Notes under the pieces: model-generated
Seen by the model: only the letters and a program-made list of their open reading frames with translations
The model's database searches: none
Told to the model about the DNA's origin: nothing
DNA from: Tomocerus qinae
Lineage: Eukaryota; Arthropoda; Collembola; Entomobryomorpha; Tomoceridae
Reading direction: 5' to 3'
DNA length: 64,000 nucleotides
NCBI GenBank assembly: GCA_020055645.1
Contig: CM034546.1
Location: forward strand, 101,866,001-101,930,000
Shown here: one piece after another, positions 46,020 to 57,291 of the stretch
Numbering within the stretch: position 1 is the stretch's first letter
Layout of the letters: each line of letters starts with the position of its first letter
Program-made: the position numbers and the translations under genes

Positions 46020-46690
46020 ATGGTCATGGGCATGTCTAATAATTTTACAGGTTGTTAGTACACATATAAAGACTCAATTCTGAAAGTTTGGTCAAAATCC
46101 GTACGCTCGGTTCAGTGTTACATTTAATCAAATGACAACTTTGTTTTGGCTGCGTAATAATTGTTTTAGTTAATGATCATGTCAATTTTCATACATCCTT
46201 ATGATATCAATGTCTGCATTCTTTATATGTCGTAGCTACATATATAAAGATCCATTTATGAAAGTTTGGTCAAAATCCGTACGCTCGGTATTATATTACA
46301 CTTATTCAAATGACGTTACTTCGTTTGGGCTTCGTTATATTGTATTAGTAAATGATTACGTCAGTTTTCATATATCTTTATAATATCAATGTCTACATTC
46401 TCGATATGTCGTAGCTACATATATAAACAATCAATTCTGAAAGATTGGCCAAAATCTTTACTCTCGGTTTTGTTTTGTGCGTGGGAGTACTAAAAATGTG
46501 TACAGGGTTCCCTTTACTCAGGCGAGCTTCTGTTACGGCTTGCTGTAGGTTTTTAATATGTCGTAGATATATATATAAAGACTCAATTCTAAAAGGTTTG
46601 TCAAAATCCGTACGCTCGGTTTTGTGTTACGTGCGAGTACTTTTCGTCGACCAAAATGTGTACACGGTAACCTATACTCAGGCGAGCTTC
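46020..46690. repeat. Degenerate ~180-bp direct repeats
   Basis: Four loose copies share TATATAAAGA, TTCTGAAAGTTTGGTCAAAA and TCCGTACGCTCGGT. Two carry the CAGGCGAGCTTCTGTTACGG end of the Helentron-like family. The copies explain the weak open frames here; no gene is supported. Confidence 0.6.
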
Positions 46691-46869
46691 TGTTACGGCT
46701 TGCTGTAGGTTTTAAAACCATTATCAATATTTCAGCACATTTTCAATAAAAGCGGCATTATTCCAATCAACAATAACATCGAAGATTAAATAACATGTAT
46801 TTTCGGCTGCTATTTGCGTACCGTTTGGCATATTTTGTCAACAATCAATAGGGATCGTCCAAGGCGGGC

Positions 46870-48200
46870 TAAATTTCTATAGTGACGCTTGTTTTGCTTA
46901 TAGACAGCTGGGGAAAGGACCTTTATATCGGTGGACAAACCCTGGGACAAAAATATGAATTTTTGTCCCAGCAGTCCCGTCCCCATCTTAGATTCCTTGT
47001 ATGCATATTTCTCATATTGACAGGCGTCTATTGTCCATTGCTGGAATTAGCGATGGTTAGGCGGTGTGCTGTAAAGTGTTTCACTTTAAAAGGTAGCCCT
47101 TCTGCTACAGTATTTTATTTTCCAAGCGTACAGGAAGAATGCATGGTTGGATGTTGTGCTTTGTTGTGGAGTTTTTAAATCGAACCTCGCTAATTTTGGC
47201 GTCTGTAAATTGCATTTTATATTTACATGATTTTATTATTCCGAGTTTGCGGTGGCTCCCGGCTAAAACATTTTTTCGTGGAACTTCCTCAGTCAAATTA
47301 TATCCTAGGCTTTTCAGTTAATGGATTCGTTGACTACTTATTTAGGTGTCGCATTTATAATTTAGAAATGCCTATTTCAGTTTGAACTTCCTCAAGAAGT
47401 TCGCTGGGCTTAATCTCTGAGGTTCACATGGGGTCAGGTCAATGAGTTTGGAGGAACTCGAGTGAGATTGAGGATCATGATCATTGAGCAACTCCCATTG
47501 CCCCGGAGCTGAGGCTGGAGTATGGACTCCGTTTGAAAATCTTTGATAACCAGTGACTAAAATGACCGGCCGGTTGAAATGTAGATTGAGTAGATTAATA
47601 GTGTCGATTTCAGAATGAAATTCCTCAGGAATTTCGTTTAACTCACGCCTGTGGGTAAGGGGGCCAATGAGTCAAGTTGTACAGTGGATTATAAAAATTT
47701 AGCACATGCCCTAATGCCCAGTGAGGTTCGAGTTGGAGTGAGAGCGTGGAGTGGAGTATGGACGAGGACAAGTAGGGAACGAGAATTTCACTATTTATTT
47801 AATTATTTCAGAAAACAAATTACAGTTAAGCTCTCAGAAATTCCAGCTCTTTATATTCGTACTTTAGCATTTAGGGACTTGAAATTGTCATAAAACGAGG
47901 TTAAAGTCTTTTTCATTGGTGGATGCATTTTGCCAATGGGATTGCAGATTTCCATGATTGCAATTGTTGCGTGTTCCATTGCATAGATTGCATCGTGAGT
48001 TTAATTTGTTGAAAATTTTACGTTAATCTCGATACATAGGTATTAAGTACTTCAAATTAATTGGAAACTAAATGACTATCAATTTTTATGGTAATCTCTA
48101 TGATCATTCGAATGAAATTTAGTTCCTAACTGAATTTGGATTGGTACCATGAGCTGGGACGATCCGTCCCAGAGTTTGTCCTTATCATTTCAATGGTAAT
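46870..48200. other. Intergenic stretch without recognised feature
   Basis: Contains short hairpins (GGGACAAAAATATGAATTTT region near 46943) and a loosely repeated motif at 47380-47480 and 47615-47700 (TTCCTCA-GAA-TTCG...CAATGAGT). No coding region or element ends could be supported. Confidence 0.4.
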
Positions 48201-48483
48201 ATACTGTCGAGTTTTTTTTAAATGATAATAATGACCTCTGATAACCTCAAGTTGCTCCGCCCACAGCAAATATCTTTTCATGAGTATGTAAACATAAACA
48301 ATGATTTAAATTTTAGTTTCCATGGTTTTCATGTAAAAAATGATAGTATACAATAATATTGTAGTCATCCAAACCCGATGTAAAGCTAAAATATGCGATA
48401 TTACATGTAATTTGCTGTGAATATCTGAAATATAGTACTCGAGAAAGTATCCGTGGCAAAAAGGTTACTTGAGGTCTTTATTA

Positions 48484-50001
48484 TTTTATTTTTTATTTAT
48501 TTATTTATTACTGACGGTCCCTACGGGCTCGCGCCCATGGACCCAGGACAATTTACAATTACAATGTATATTGTTATGCTTGACATTTGTTTGTTATATT
48601 TTATAGGCTAGTTTATTATATACAATATCTCTGCTCTATATACTATACCTATTTTTAGATTAATACAAGTTTTTGTTTCTTATAGTGTTATGTACTAATA
48701 AAATTATTACAATAATATTAGTACAAGTTGCATATTCCTCGTTAAATAATGCTTATGATGACACATTCACATAATTTCATACTTTATATCTCTAGTTGAC
48801 CTGGTACTGTAAATATACATACAATTTATTTTTTCCATTAGCAAATTCTTATTATGCACTCACTCAATGAAAATAATTTTGCTGACACATATCCTCACAT
48901 ATTCTACCAACACTGGAACTATTTCCCTTTCTCTGTCATGTCCAACTCATCCACATCCACATCATCCAGAATTCCTTACTTATTTGACCCACTTAATTTA
49001 AGGCTGTTACCAATAATTAATTCTGCACATAGTTTTTACTGTTTTACCATTAATCTTTACGTTTTTAAAACAAAATAAAATTACACTCTTTTAGCAATGT
49101 CCACTCTTATTTGCTGCTTTTCCTATCCTAATTAAAACACATTCACATTTGTTCGTAACCGCCTGCTGGGTATACTGCAGTCAGTCCATTTTTTCAACCT
49201 GCCCATCCTTATTGACTCGGTATTTTTCCTCATTCCCGTTAATTTCCACCGTAAGTGTACCGCCCTTTATTTGTGTTTTTATGCCAGTGTTCCTGTCTTT
49301 CCAGATTTTTGCAGTGTCGCGTAATAGTTTGTCTTCTTTAGCCTGCTTTGCTGTTTTTTCTGGATCAATGAAAATGTATTTCATGTCTTCTTTTTCCCTT
49401 AATAATTTCTTTGCCATCAGGATTCTGTTCTTGTCTTTTTTCTTTGTCACTTTTACTATTATTGGTCTAGGTTTTTCCGTTTTTCTGCCAACTCTTCTAG
49501 TGTCCGCTATGTTCACAGATTTTACTGCGATCTTGTCTAACAGTGCCACTACTTTTTTCTCAGTTTCGTCAGGATTTTCGTTTTCATCTTCATCAATTCC
49601 CGTAATACGGATGTTCATCTGTATCGCTTCACGTCTAAGAAATTCGTTTTCGTTTTCCATATCATCTATTCTTCTTTCTAACCCCTCAATGTCACTTTTT
49701 ATTTCCTTAAATATTTTCTTCACAGCCAAATTATCATCCTTCAGCTCACATATACATATGTACAGTTTAATCATTTTGTCCTCTTTCGATAGTTTTCTAA
49801 ATTCACTCTCCATTGCTTGCACATTATTAACGTTTGCACTTTGTTTTCTGTCACTGGAAAATTTTCTGTTCATCTCGTCTAGTAACGAGCCTCTAAACAA
49901 GATCACTATTGCTTGGTGTGCGATTATACTGTGCAGTGCTCTAGCTGAAGAGCTAACTAGGTCAACGACTTGCTCTGGTGCTGTCTCAAATGCTACTCCC
50001 T
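48484..50001 (-). mobile_element. ORF1-only non-LTR retroelement with 16-bp target-site duplication
   Basis: Flanked by perfect copies of CTTGAGGTCTTTATTA (48468-48483 and 50002-50017). On the minus strand it ends in an AATAAATAAATAAAT-type A-rich tail next to the target site, with CCGTAGGGACCGTCAG before it, as expected for target-primed reverse transcription. It encodes an ORF1-like protein and no endonuclease or reverse transcriptase. The ~690 bp 3' region is AT-rich and non-coding. Confidence 0.88.
49181..49906 (-). CDS. ORF1-like protein of a non-LTR retroelement
   Basis: 241 residues or more; the frame is open to the 5' end of the element at 50001, so it may be truncated. It has a coiled coil (LKDDNLAVKKIFKEIKSDIE, LERRIDDMENENEFLRREA), then an RRM-like region opening with MNIRITGI and continuing RRVGRKTEKPRPIIVKV, and a basic/mixed C-terminal domain ending at KDGQVEKMD. 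That order fits L1-type ORF1 nucleic-acid chaperones. No frame breaks were seen, and the intact target duplication suggests a fairly recent insertion. The long frame on the opposite strand is a shadow. Confidence 0.78.
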   Translation of the reverse strand: MILFRGSLLDEMNRKFSSDRKQSANVNNVQAMESEFRKLSKEDKMIKLYICICELKDDNLAVKKIFKEIKSDIEGLERRIDDMENENEFLRREAIQMNIRITGIDEDENENPDETEKKVVALLDKIAVKSVNIADTRRVGRKTEKPRPIIVKVTKKKDKNRILMAKKLLREKEDMKYIFIDPEKTAKQAKEDKLLRDTAKIWKDRNTGIKTQIKGGTLTVEINGNEEKYRVNKDGQVEKMD

Positions 50002-50114
50002 CTTGAGGTCTTTATTATCATTTTAAAAACACTCGACAGTAGGCCCATATTTTTAATAAACACTCCCACTCTAATCTCCACTCTTTGAGAGTGTAAGATA
50101 TGTATCGAGGTACC

Positions 50115-51890
50115 CAACGTGAATAGAAATCATGGCAACCCTTTTACCCTTTCCCCATACAACGTGAAGACAATAGAACATTTTGCCCTCTTTCTGCAGC
50201 CAGTTTGAAATCATTAGGACATCATCTAAGGGGAAAACTGGGTGCAGTAAGACTAGTCTTTGGTACACTGCAAAGTCTCCAAGATTGAACTGAGGAAGTT
50301 AGTTTAACACTGCGAATAATATTATTGAGTAGAATGGCAAGTTGTGTGATCAGTTTCTGTCTGAACAATCAGCGAAACATCAAATACAATGGCATACCGC
50401 ATGTAACCTTCCACAGGTTCCCTAAAAATGAAGTCATGAAAAGGAAATGGATATCTATTTCAAAATTACAAATAAGGAACCTCGTTATTGTGTAATGCTA
50501 AGGTATGCTCGGAGCATTTTCTTCAAAAGGACTTATGGACGTACTATGAATTTAACGAAGCAAACCTACTCCGACACAAGTTAGCGAGTTAGCTTTGAAA
50601 TAAAAATTAGAATAGATTTAATAGCCATTTCTGCCTTTGTCATTTCAAAATTCAAGGTAGTCTATTTGAAACTTGAGGCAACGAGATCCCGCTGCCTAAA
50701 TCCAGCCGAGTTAATTATCCTTAGACCTCCGGAAGCAGTATTCTTAATGGAACTGTAGATTCCGTGCTTCGTATCTCTTAAATCCGGGACAATATCTGAA
50801 CGTCCCCTCCCCTAATCAAGGGGGTCGTCGTGAACGAAATTCATGAAATTGTACGCTTGGAAGCGTGAGATTCAAATACGAAAGCAAGTAATCAACTTGA
50901 CTTCCTCACATGCCAAATAAATCCGAATGATCTGACCTGCTGTTTCAAAATGGGTATGTCGCTGGCATTTCCTTATATTTTAATTGTCTTTCATCATGGT
51001 TAATATTGTCCTAATATTTTAGTGGTTGGTTGTACTTAAAAAATGTTTACTTTGTATTTAGGTGGCCACTTTTCATATTTAAAGGAACTGTTGAGTGTTC
51101 GGGAAATCAGAATGATTGAATTTAAGCAGCAGGATTTCAATTCCTCCGTTTCCTCAAATCCCGTTTCCTCCAAGGTGCCACATAAGGTATTATCCGTTTC
51201 CTCCAACCTTAATAAAATACCTTAACATTCTTTACCCCGTCACTATGTTTGCCTCTTTGCTGACCTAACCTAATAAAAATGTTACTTGTTATTTATGTTT
51301 ATTTTTTATTAGATTGGTCCAGAAAAGAGGCAAAAATAGTTACGGGAGGCAATAGATATAATAATAGGTAATGTGGCATTTTGGAGGAAACGGAGGAAAT
51401 GAGATACCACTGCCTAAATTCAGCCAATGCAATGAGGATATTGATTTTAGTCATAGTACGTCCATAAGCTTGAAAGTCCTTTGGAAGAAAATGCTCCAAG
51501 CATACCTTAGCATTACACAAGTAACGAGGTTCCTTATTTGTAATTTTGCAAATAGATATCCATTTCCTTTTCATGACTTCATTTTTAGGGAACCTGTGGA
51601 AGGTTACATGCGGTTTGCCATTGTATTTGATGTTTCGCTGATTGTTCAGACAGAAACTGATCACACAACTTGTCATTCTACTCAATAATATTATTCGCAG
51701 TGTTAAACTAACTTCCTCAGTTCAATCTTGGAGACTTTGCAGTGTACCAAAGACTAGTCTTACTGCACCCAGTTTTCCCCTTAGATGATGTCCTAATGAT
51801 TTCAAACTGGCTGCAGAAAGAGGGCAAAATGTTCTATTCACGTTGTATGGGGAAAGGGTAAAAGGGTTGCCATGATTTCTATTCACGTTG
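50115..51890. mobile_element. P-element-like foldback transposon, 8-bp target duplication
   Basis: 1,776 bp, starts CAACGTGAATAGAAATCATG, ends in the exact inverse, and is flanked by GAGGTACC (50107-50114 and 51891-51898). Terminal repeats are about 445 bp (50115-50560 and 51449-51890) and contain a THAP-domain coding sequence in both arms. 8-bp duplications, CA/TG ends and a THAP domain point to the P superfamily. No catalytic transposase region remains; the centre holds a GCAGC-type foldback (about 51117-51424). Confidence 0.85.
51299..51676 (-). CDS. THAP-type zinc finger protein fragment of the P-like element
   Basis: From ATG at 51676: a C-x4-C pair (CVISFC), HRFP, a Trp in KRKWISIC, and C-x2-H in VCLEHF, the C2CH pattern of THAP domains that bind transposon ends. 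About 75 residues of THAP are followed by unrelated sequence read from the element's interior to a stop at 51299. The typical AVPTIF box was not seen. The left-arm copy (about 50335-50570, + strand) is broken. It could act as a repressor-like DNA-binding peptide if expressed; that is inference. Confidence 0.7.
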   Translation of the reverse strand: MTSCVISFCLNNQRNIKYNGKPHVTFHRFPKNEVMKRKWISICKITNKEPRYLCNAKVCLEHFLPKDFQAYGRTMTKINILIALAEFRQWYLISSVSSKMPHYLLLYLLPPVTIFASFLDQSNKK

Positions 51891-52231
51891 GAGGTACCTT
51901 TCACTCTCGAAAAAATGCGTAAAAAGTGCGTGAGAGTGAGAGTCGAGTCATTAAAAATATGGGCAATAGAGTCCTTTCCTCACCTGTGTATTTACGATAA
52001 ATGTATTGCTATAGAAATTAAGCCCTTGGGATCGTCACAAGTCACAAATCACGACGTTTTTTGGTTTTTTCCAAGTTTGGAGAAATTATTCCATCTATTC
52101 TTTCGGGAGTTATCATAGGGACGGATTTGAGGTAGTGTCATCGCGCGGACGGACTGACTGCGATTCTATATAGCTCGTCATTTCCTATGATTCTATATGT
52201 GCAAAAATGTCGTCGCCAGCTTGCAACCTAG

Positions 52232-52312
52232 CTGGGGGTGTTGACCAACCACAAATATTAGTAAATAGATTGCAGGAGACCTATACAAATATCCCAGAAC
52301 CTAATCCATCTC
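52232..52312 (+). pseudogene. Fragment of gene B exon 1, duplicated upstream
   Basis: GGGGGTGTTGACCAACCACA through ATCCCAGAACCTAATCCATC matches gene B exon 1 at about 53280-53357 with few differences. The rest of the gene is absent, and the reading continues into unrelated sequence. It is a partial tandem duplicate about 1 kb upstream of the intact gene. Confidence 0.85.
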
Positions 52313-52635
52313 CAAGTTGCACGTGTACGAGTGCAATTTATGAGTTATGACGCCATAATATATCATGTCATAACCATATAATGTTGTCATAAGTTTTTTT
52401 AAACCTTTTAAAAGAATTTACGATTTCTTACAAAGTCTAAATTCTACTTAAGGAGACTAGGAGACTATCTCAGAGAGGTGTATATACTGTTCGTCGACTG
52501 CACATTGCACATGGTGTTGGTTGATTCAATTACCATCTCATATTTTATTAATAAATCACAGTCCAGAGATGACTTCTTTAGTTAAAGAGACGGATTCGTC
52601 TAAATCAATATCAGAGACAGCTTGGGAGAATGTAA

Positions 52636-52752
52636 CAGGAACGCAGCCAGAAAAATATTTCAGGGGGGACAACTTGAAGAAAAAATTTTGGGGTTTTAAG
52701 GCAAAAATTATTTTTTTCGATTTCGCCCCCCCCCCCCTTTGCTGCGGCTCTG
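52636..52752. mobile_element. hAT-type MITE, CGCAGCCAG family
   Basis: 117 bp, ends CAGGAACGCAGCCAG and CTGCGGCTCTG, flanked by GAATGTAA and GAATGTAG (7 of 8). Same family as 17112-17253. Confidence 0.75.
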
Positions 52753-53084
52753 GAATGTAGACGATGTAGCGTTGCAGCGATGGTTCGTCAAAATATGAAA
52801 AGTCAATGTAAATACCTAGAGAGATGAGAGACGTGCACAAATTATGATGTACATCATTCTGTAAACAACTGCTATGATGAAGATACACACAAATAGAAAA
52901 ATTATTTAAATTATCTGGTAGCGAAGGTACATTAAATGCAGAGAAACGTTCCCTGTCATTTTCAATCCACCTAATCCCAGTAACACTTACTGTAAGTTGG
53001 AGGAAGTATCTTACTCTTGACAAAGTAAATTACAACGTCCTATTAAATCTAAGCACTAAGCTAGTCTGAATACTAGTTTTCACC

Positions 53085-54127
53085 ATGATTTTAACTCCAA
53101 AGTTGAGTTATTTGTTTTCTAGAATTTCAATAATTGGTTTGCTTTTATTTGAGAATAGCTTAGGTCAGTTACATGATTACCATTCCTCAATCAGTGACGC
53201 ACAAAATCTGTCACTTCGATCACGGTCAGAATTAGGTCGAAGTAATTATTTAAATCCCATTTACGGTGCTCAGTTTAATGGGGGTGTTGGCCAACCGCAA
53301 ATATTTGGAAATAGATTGCAGGAGACCTATACAAATATCCCAGAACCTAATCCATACACACCGAAAACATACCACAATAAGAAAAACAAGGACGAAAATG
53401 AAGAAATTGAAAGCAAAACTCAGGAAGAGATCCCTGATCAATTGGCTGTAGAGACGAATGTTACGGGAGATGAAAAGGAAGCGAAGGACGGCTCTAGAGC
53501 TTGCACAGTACAACTTCAGTTCTGATTCTTAAAGTTCTTACAGTTTTTTTTTGTTTTTCTGTTAAATTTTAAGCAGTTGAAATTCTGTTTTGTGGATTTT
53601 CTGTTGTAGGCTTGTACCAATGGCGACTGTTCACCTAACACAGTAATTTCTGGTCTGCCTGCTATCCAAATAATGGCTGCGATGATAGCTGGAGCAGTTT
53701 GTGCAGCTATCTTTATATTCCTTTACAAAAATTTCATAGAGTCCGATTCAGAACCTGAAAGGTTAGTTTTATGAAATATGCACATACATAAAGTTCATGG
53801 ACACAGGTTATAGTAGTAGCCATGTGGCGAAATTTCAATTTTCGATTGATCTACTTTTCGTGAATTCCAATATTTAAAATAATTCCTCATAATAATTTTA
53901 ACTTTATTATTAGTTCTGGCTATGGCTATGCAGCTGCAATGCCTCAAACACAATACGGAACTCCGTCGATGCAATACGGAACCCCGTCAATGCAATATGG
54001 AACACCTTCTAGAAATGGCTACGCTCGGTCTTTCGGAAGTTATAACTTCAATCAATTGAGCAACTTCGTGTGGAAGGCTCTGGAAAAGTTTTCTGATCTT
54101 TCAGAAACGTCTTCAATACAAAGTTAA
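53085..54127 (+). CDS. Small type I membrane protein, family member B (3 exons)
   Basis: Unrecognised family. Exons 53085-53507, 53610-53761 (152 bp), 53914-54127 join in phases 0 and 2 to 262 residues. Signal peptide about 1-27. The ectodomain is polar, Asn/Gln/Pro-rich then Lys/Glu-rich (NKKNKDENEEIESKTQEEIP). Exon 2 opens ACTNGDCSPN, then LPAIQ and a transmembrane helix (about residues 154-178). The tail is GYGYAAA, three MQYGTPS-type repeats from a 21-bp tandem duplication, then FGSYNFNQLSNFVWKALEKF. Two AATAAA signals at 54249-54262 follow. A decayed partial copy lies at 52232-52312. Confidence 0.85.
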
Positions 54128-54248
54128 TCTCTAAAAAGAATATCAGACCAAAAATGTCCATGAAATATTTTATTAACTTATAATCATTCAACTGTTCATT
54201 TCTCTCTTTTGTACAATCCATATTTCAATGTGCTATAATTGTTTGAAA

Positions 54249-54262
54249 AATAAAGCAATAAA
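54249..54262 (+). promoter_or_regulatory. Polyadenylation signals of gene B
   Basis: Two AATAAA hexamers in tandem, about 120 bases after the gene B stop codon. Confidence 0.65.
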
Positions 54263-55039
54263 TCTGGAAAGAATTGTTATTTTAAATGCCTATATTTAAG
54301 CAAAGTAAACTATTATATTTTCAAGTTACCAAGCGCCTTCAAACATTAGTTGACCCTCTTCGAAATAATTGACCCCCCTATTTTGTATAGTGGGAGACAT
54401 ATAATAATATGACCATGACCTACACATATTAGCTAGTATACGCACATAGTTGAGTATTTGCATGGGAAATGTGATCAATTGGAAGTTAGGATCGCTTAAG
54501 ATTATGATTGGTAATATGCAGTCACTGCAGCTTAGCTTAAGTCACGATACTGTCATTTTAGTGAAAATGTCTACCTCAGAAGGTCATAATATTATCCAAA
54601 CTACCAAAAGACCAGTAAAATACAATTCTCATTCGGAAGTTTTTCAGATAAGCGATTGTACAATAAAATTTAGCGGGCGGCATACAACTAAACGGCATAC
54701 ATAAAGTAGCAGCACGATTCAATATTACGCGAAGTCTAATAAGATAAAAATCAAATTATTGGAGGTAATTTGATTTTTGTCTAAGAAAGTGCCACAATTC
54801 TTTCTTCGAACGGCTAATAGAAATAGACTACCGATAACTGAATATATTCTTAAAAACTTTTAATTTACTTGTATTTCCTTCTTTTGACATTGCACTTTGC
54901 CCTTTTTATTCGTTTTAAAAAATTGTAACAAAACGTTTTTAAAAAATTAGCATTCGCCTTGAAACAATAATTGACCCTATTCGTTTTAGTTGACCCCCCG
55001 GGGTCAAGGCTTCATGTAGTATTAGTAAGACAGTGTGTG

Positions 55040-55260
55040 CGTAGTAAGGTTGGCTCACTTGGGTGTTTGGGAAAATAAAATTCAATTTTTTGTCTATACT
55101 CAAAGCTATGACCCACCAAGCCATACGTATCCAATGGCAACCATCCTTGGTCATTGAAAGACAGATTTGGCTGTGGATCCAAATTGTCCAATTTGGATCC
55201 ACAAATGAAAAAACTGAATTTTCATTTTCCAAACACCCAAGTGAGCCAACCTAATACGCA
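55040..55260. repeat. Foldback element
   Basis: GGTTGGCTCACTTGGGTGTT and its inverse AACACCCAAGTGAGCCAACC bracket about 200 bp; the centre is GGATCCAAATTG/CAATTTGGATCC. Flanks carry TTGACC-type repeats (54960-55010 and 55330-55365). Confidence 0.78.
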
Positions 55261-55548
55261 ATCACTATGACTACAGCCAATCTTGCCCCGGGGTCATATA
55301 TTTATTTTTCGCATGAACGGCATGGTTGAAGCAATGGTTGACCTTGACCCTGGTCAACTAATTCGGAAAATACGGTATATAAATTACATGCATATTCTGG
55401 CAACGGGTACAAATACAAACTAGAAAATTGTCGACGGGGGAGATCAAGAAAACAAACTTTTAATCGGCAACTCCTTTTTTACAATTTTCATCGTTTCACG
55501 AAAAAAGCCTACTTTTTCTTTGATTTTAGGACTTCGGAGTGCTACGCT

Positions 55549-57283
55549 CAGGGCCGTCCCTTGGTTAAATGCCGCCCAGTGCAAAATGGAAAATGCCGCC
55601 CTTAATAAAAATTTCATTTCTGGTTACCAATTTTATTTCTGGGTCACATGTAGTAATATACATTTTAAAATTAATTGAACTTAAAATTATTTATAATGCA
55701 ATAATGCCACCTCTCTCTTTTCCCTAAAAAGGGACACTGTTTATTTCTGTTTACAATGGTAACTAAAGAGAAACAAAAAACCACAAAAATGCTTTTGAGT
55801 ACATATTTCTCATTTGAGACGGGCTATGTACTCATGTGTTTAGAATACATTCAAAAGTGGCAGAAAGAATGCCTTTCATCCCAAAAGCAACAAAAATTAA
55901 GTTTAAAAAAATCCCAAAATCCATGGTCGCTTCCACGGGCTGGGGGACTCCCAACTTTGGATGCAAATTACAGCCGAATCCTTTGAGCTACGAAGTCAAA
56001 TTTTTTTTCAAAAACAAAAGAAAACGAAGCCTGACACCGGCAAGAAACAAATTCACCATTTCAAACTTTTGGCGGGATATTTTAAAGTCTAATTTATATG
56101 GCAGATTTGTCTCCAAAACTTAAGCTACTAGCTAACTTAAGACTTTAAAAATCCCGCCAAAAGTTTCAAATAGTGGTGAATTTGTTTCTTGCCGGTGTCA
56201 GGATTTATTTTCTCTTATTTTTGAAAAAAAATTCGACTTCGTAGCTCAAAGGGTTCGGCTGTAATCTGCATCCAAAGTTGAAAGCCCCCCAGCCTGTGGA
56301 AGCGACCCATGGATTTTGGATTTTTTTTAAACTTAATTTTTATTGCTTTTGGGATGAAAGAAATGTTTTCTGCCCCTTTTGCATCTATTCTAAAACCATG
56401 AGTACATAGCCCGGCTCAAATGAGGAATACGCACTCTTTTACATACATATCGGCATTTGTAATTAAATTTCCAATAACATCAGCAATTTCTTTATTGTCC
56501 TCTTTCATGTCGTTTGTTGTGCCGATTTCGGATACGGATGGTGTGTTCAACAGTACCGTGTTTAAAAGTCGATTTCGGAGGGGGCAATGATATGATAAGA
56601 CTGTATATATTAGACATATTCGCGCGAGACGCGAAAAATTTTGGCTTATTTTGTCAAAAATGAGTCACAAATTTTTTTTGGTGTTTTGAGAAAAAATTTC
56701 CTTTTTTCTTGGATTTTGGGGGGTGCATTTGCCCCCAATGCCCCCCTCAATACGGTTGACAACTAAAGCAGATTATTTTTGTTCAGAGTTTTCAGGGCTA
56801 CTTTCTTCATTACCGTCAATCTTTGGAACTTTTATCAAAAACTTATCCAACGAATTTTTCAAATTGCCTAGGGCCCTAGACAATTTATCTGACCGTTTCT
56901 TTAGTGACATTAAAACTACATATAACAGTTTACTTCTAATAACATTTACATTAAAGACTTAAATGCTCTTTTCTTTATTTGCCATTTTTAAATTCAATTA
57001 ATCTTACTCAGTCTTTTGTTTTTGCGCTCATGTTTCATAACAGTAATCAATCATCATCTTATTTTGGTTTGCTATAACAAATACAAGATCAAGGATTTCT
57101 TGCGACTAAAATATTTCTCTAATTCCTATTCAGATTATAAAATTCTACTCCTATCCAATATTTTGACTTTTCTAATTTCAATAAAGTGCCAAATTATATA
57201 GTCTACACCAAAAATTTTGCCGCCCCCTAAAATTTGCCGCCCAGTGCGGGTGCACGGGTGGCACATGCCTCGGGACGGCCCTG
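55549..57283. mobile_element. hAT-type element, perfect 8-bp target duplication, with internal foldback
   Basis: 1,735 bp, ends CAGGGCCGTCCC and GGGACGGCCCTG, flanked exactly by GCTACGCT (55541-55548 and 57284-57291). ATGCCGCCC-type motifs lie inside both ends, as in 10606-11333. It contains a foldback (about 55800-56420) with arms of about 270 bp and a TTCGGAGGGG-family MITE at 56571-56755. No hAT transposase is visible. Confidence 0.87.
55800..56420. repeat. Foldback nested in the hAT-type element
   Basis: The left arm, including TTTCATCCCAAAAGCAA and CCATGGTCGCTTCCACGG, pairs with the inverse right arm at about 56120-56410. The apparent open frames here are by-products of the repeat. Confidence 0.75.
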
Positions 57284-57291
57284 GCTACGCT

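Larger units (their letters stand above)
48202..50041. mobile_element. MITE with TACTGTCGAG ends, interrupted by a retroelement
   Basis: Ends TACTGTCGAGTTTTT and the inverse AAAACACTCGACAGTA, each followed inside by ATGATAATAA-type and GAGGTC motifs. The MITE itself is about 310 bp; the rest is the retroelement 48484-50001 plus its duplicated target. Confidence 0.75.
50042..51964. mobile_element. Tourist-type MITE split by a P-like element
   Basis: Ends GGCCCATATTTTTAAT and ATTAAAAATATGGGC match 42557-42696, but the pieces are separated by 1.78 kb of inserted P-like element. The outer TTA duplication is degraded. Confidence 0.78.

Noticed and set aside
49149..50006. 285-residue open frame on the + strand over the retroelement
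   Set aside because: It is antisense to the ORF1-like gene, is a low-complexity Ser/Phe translation of its A-rich coding strand, and shows no domain.
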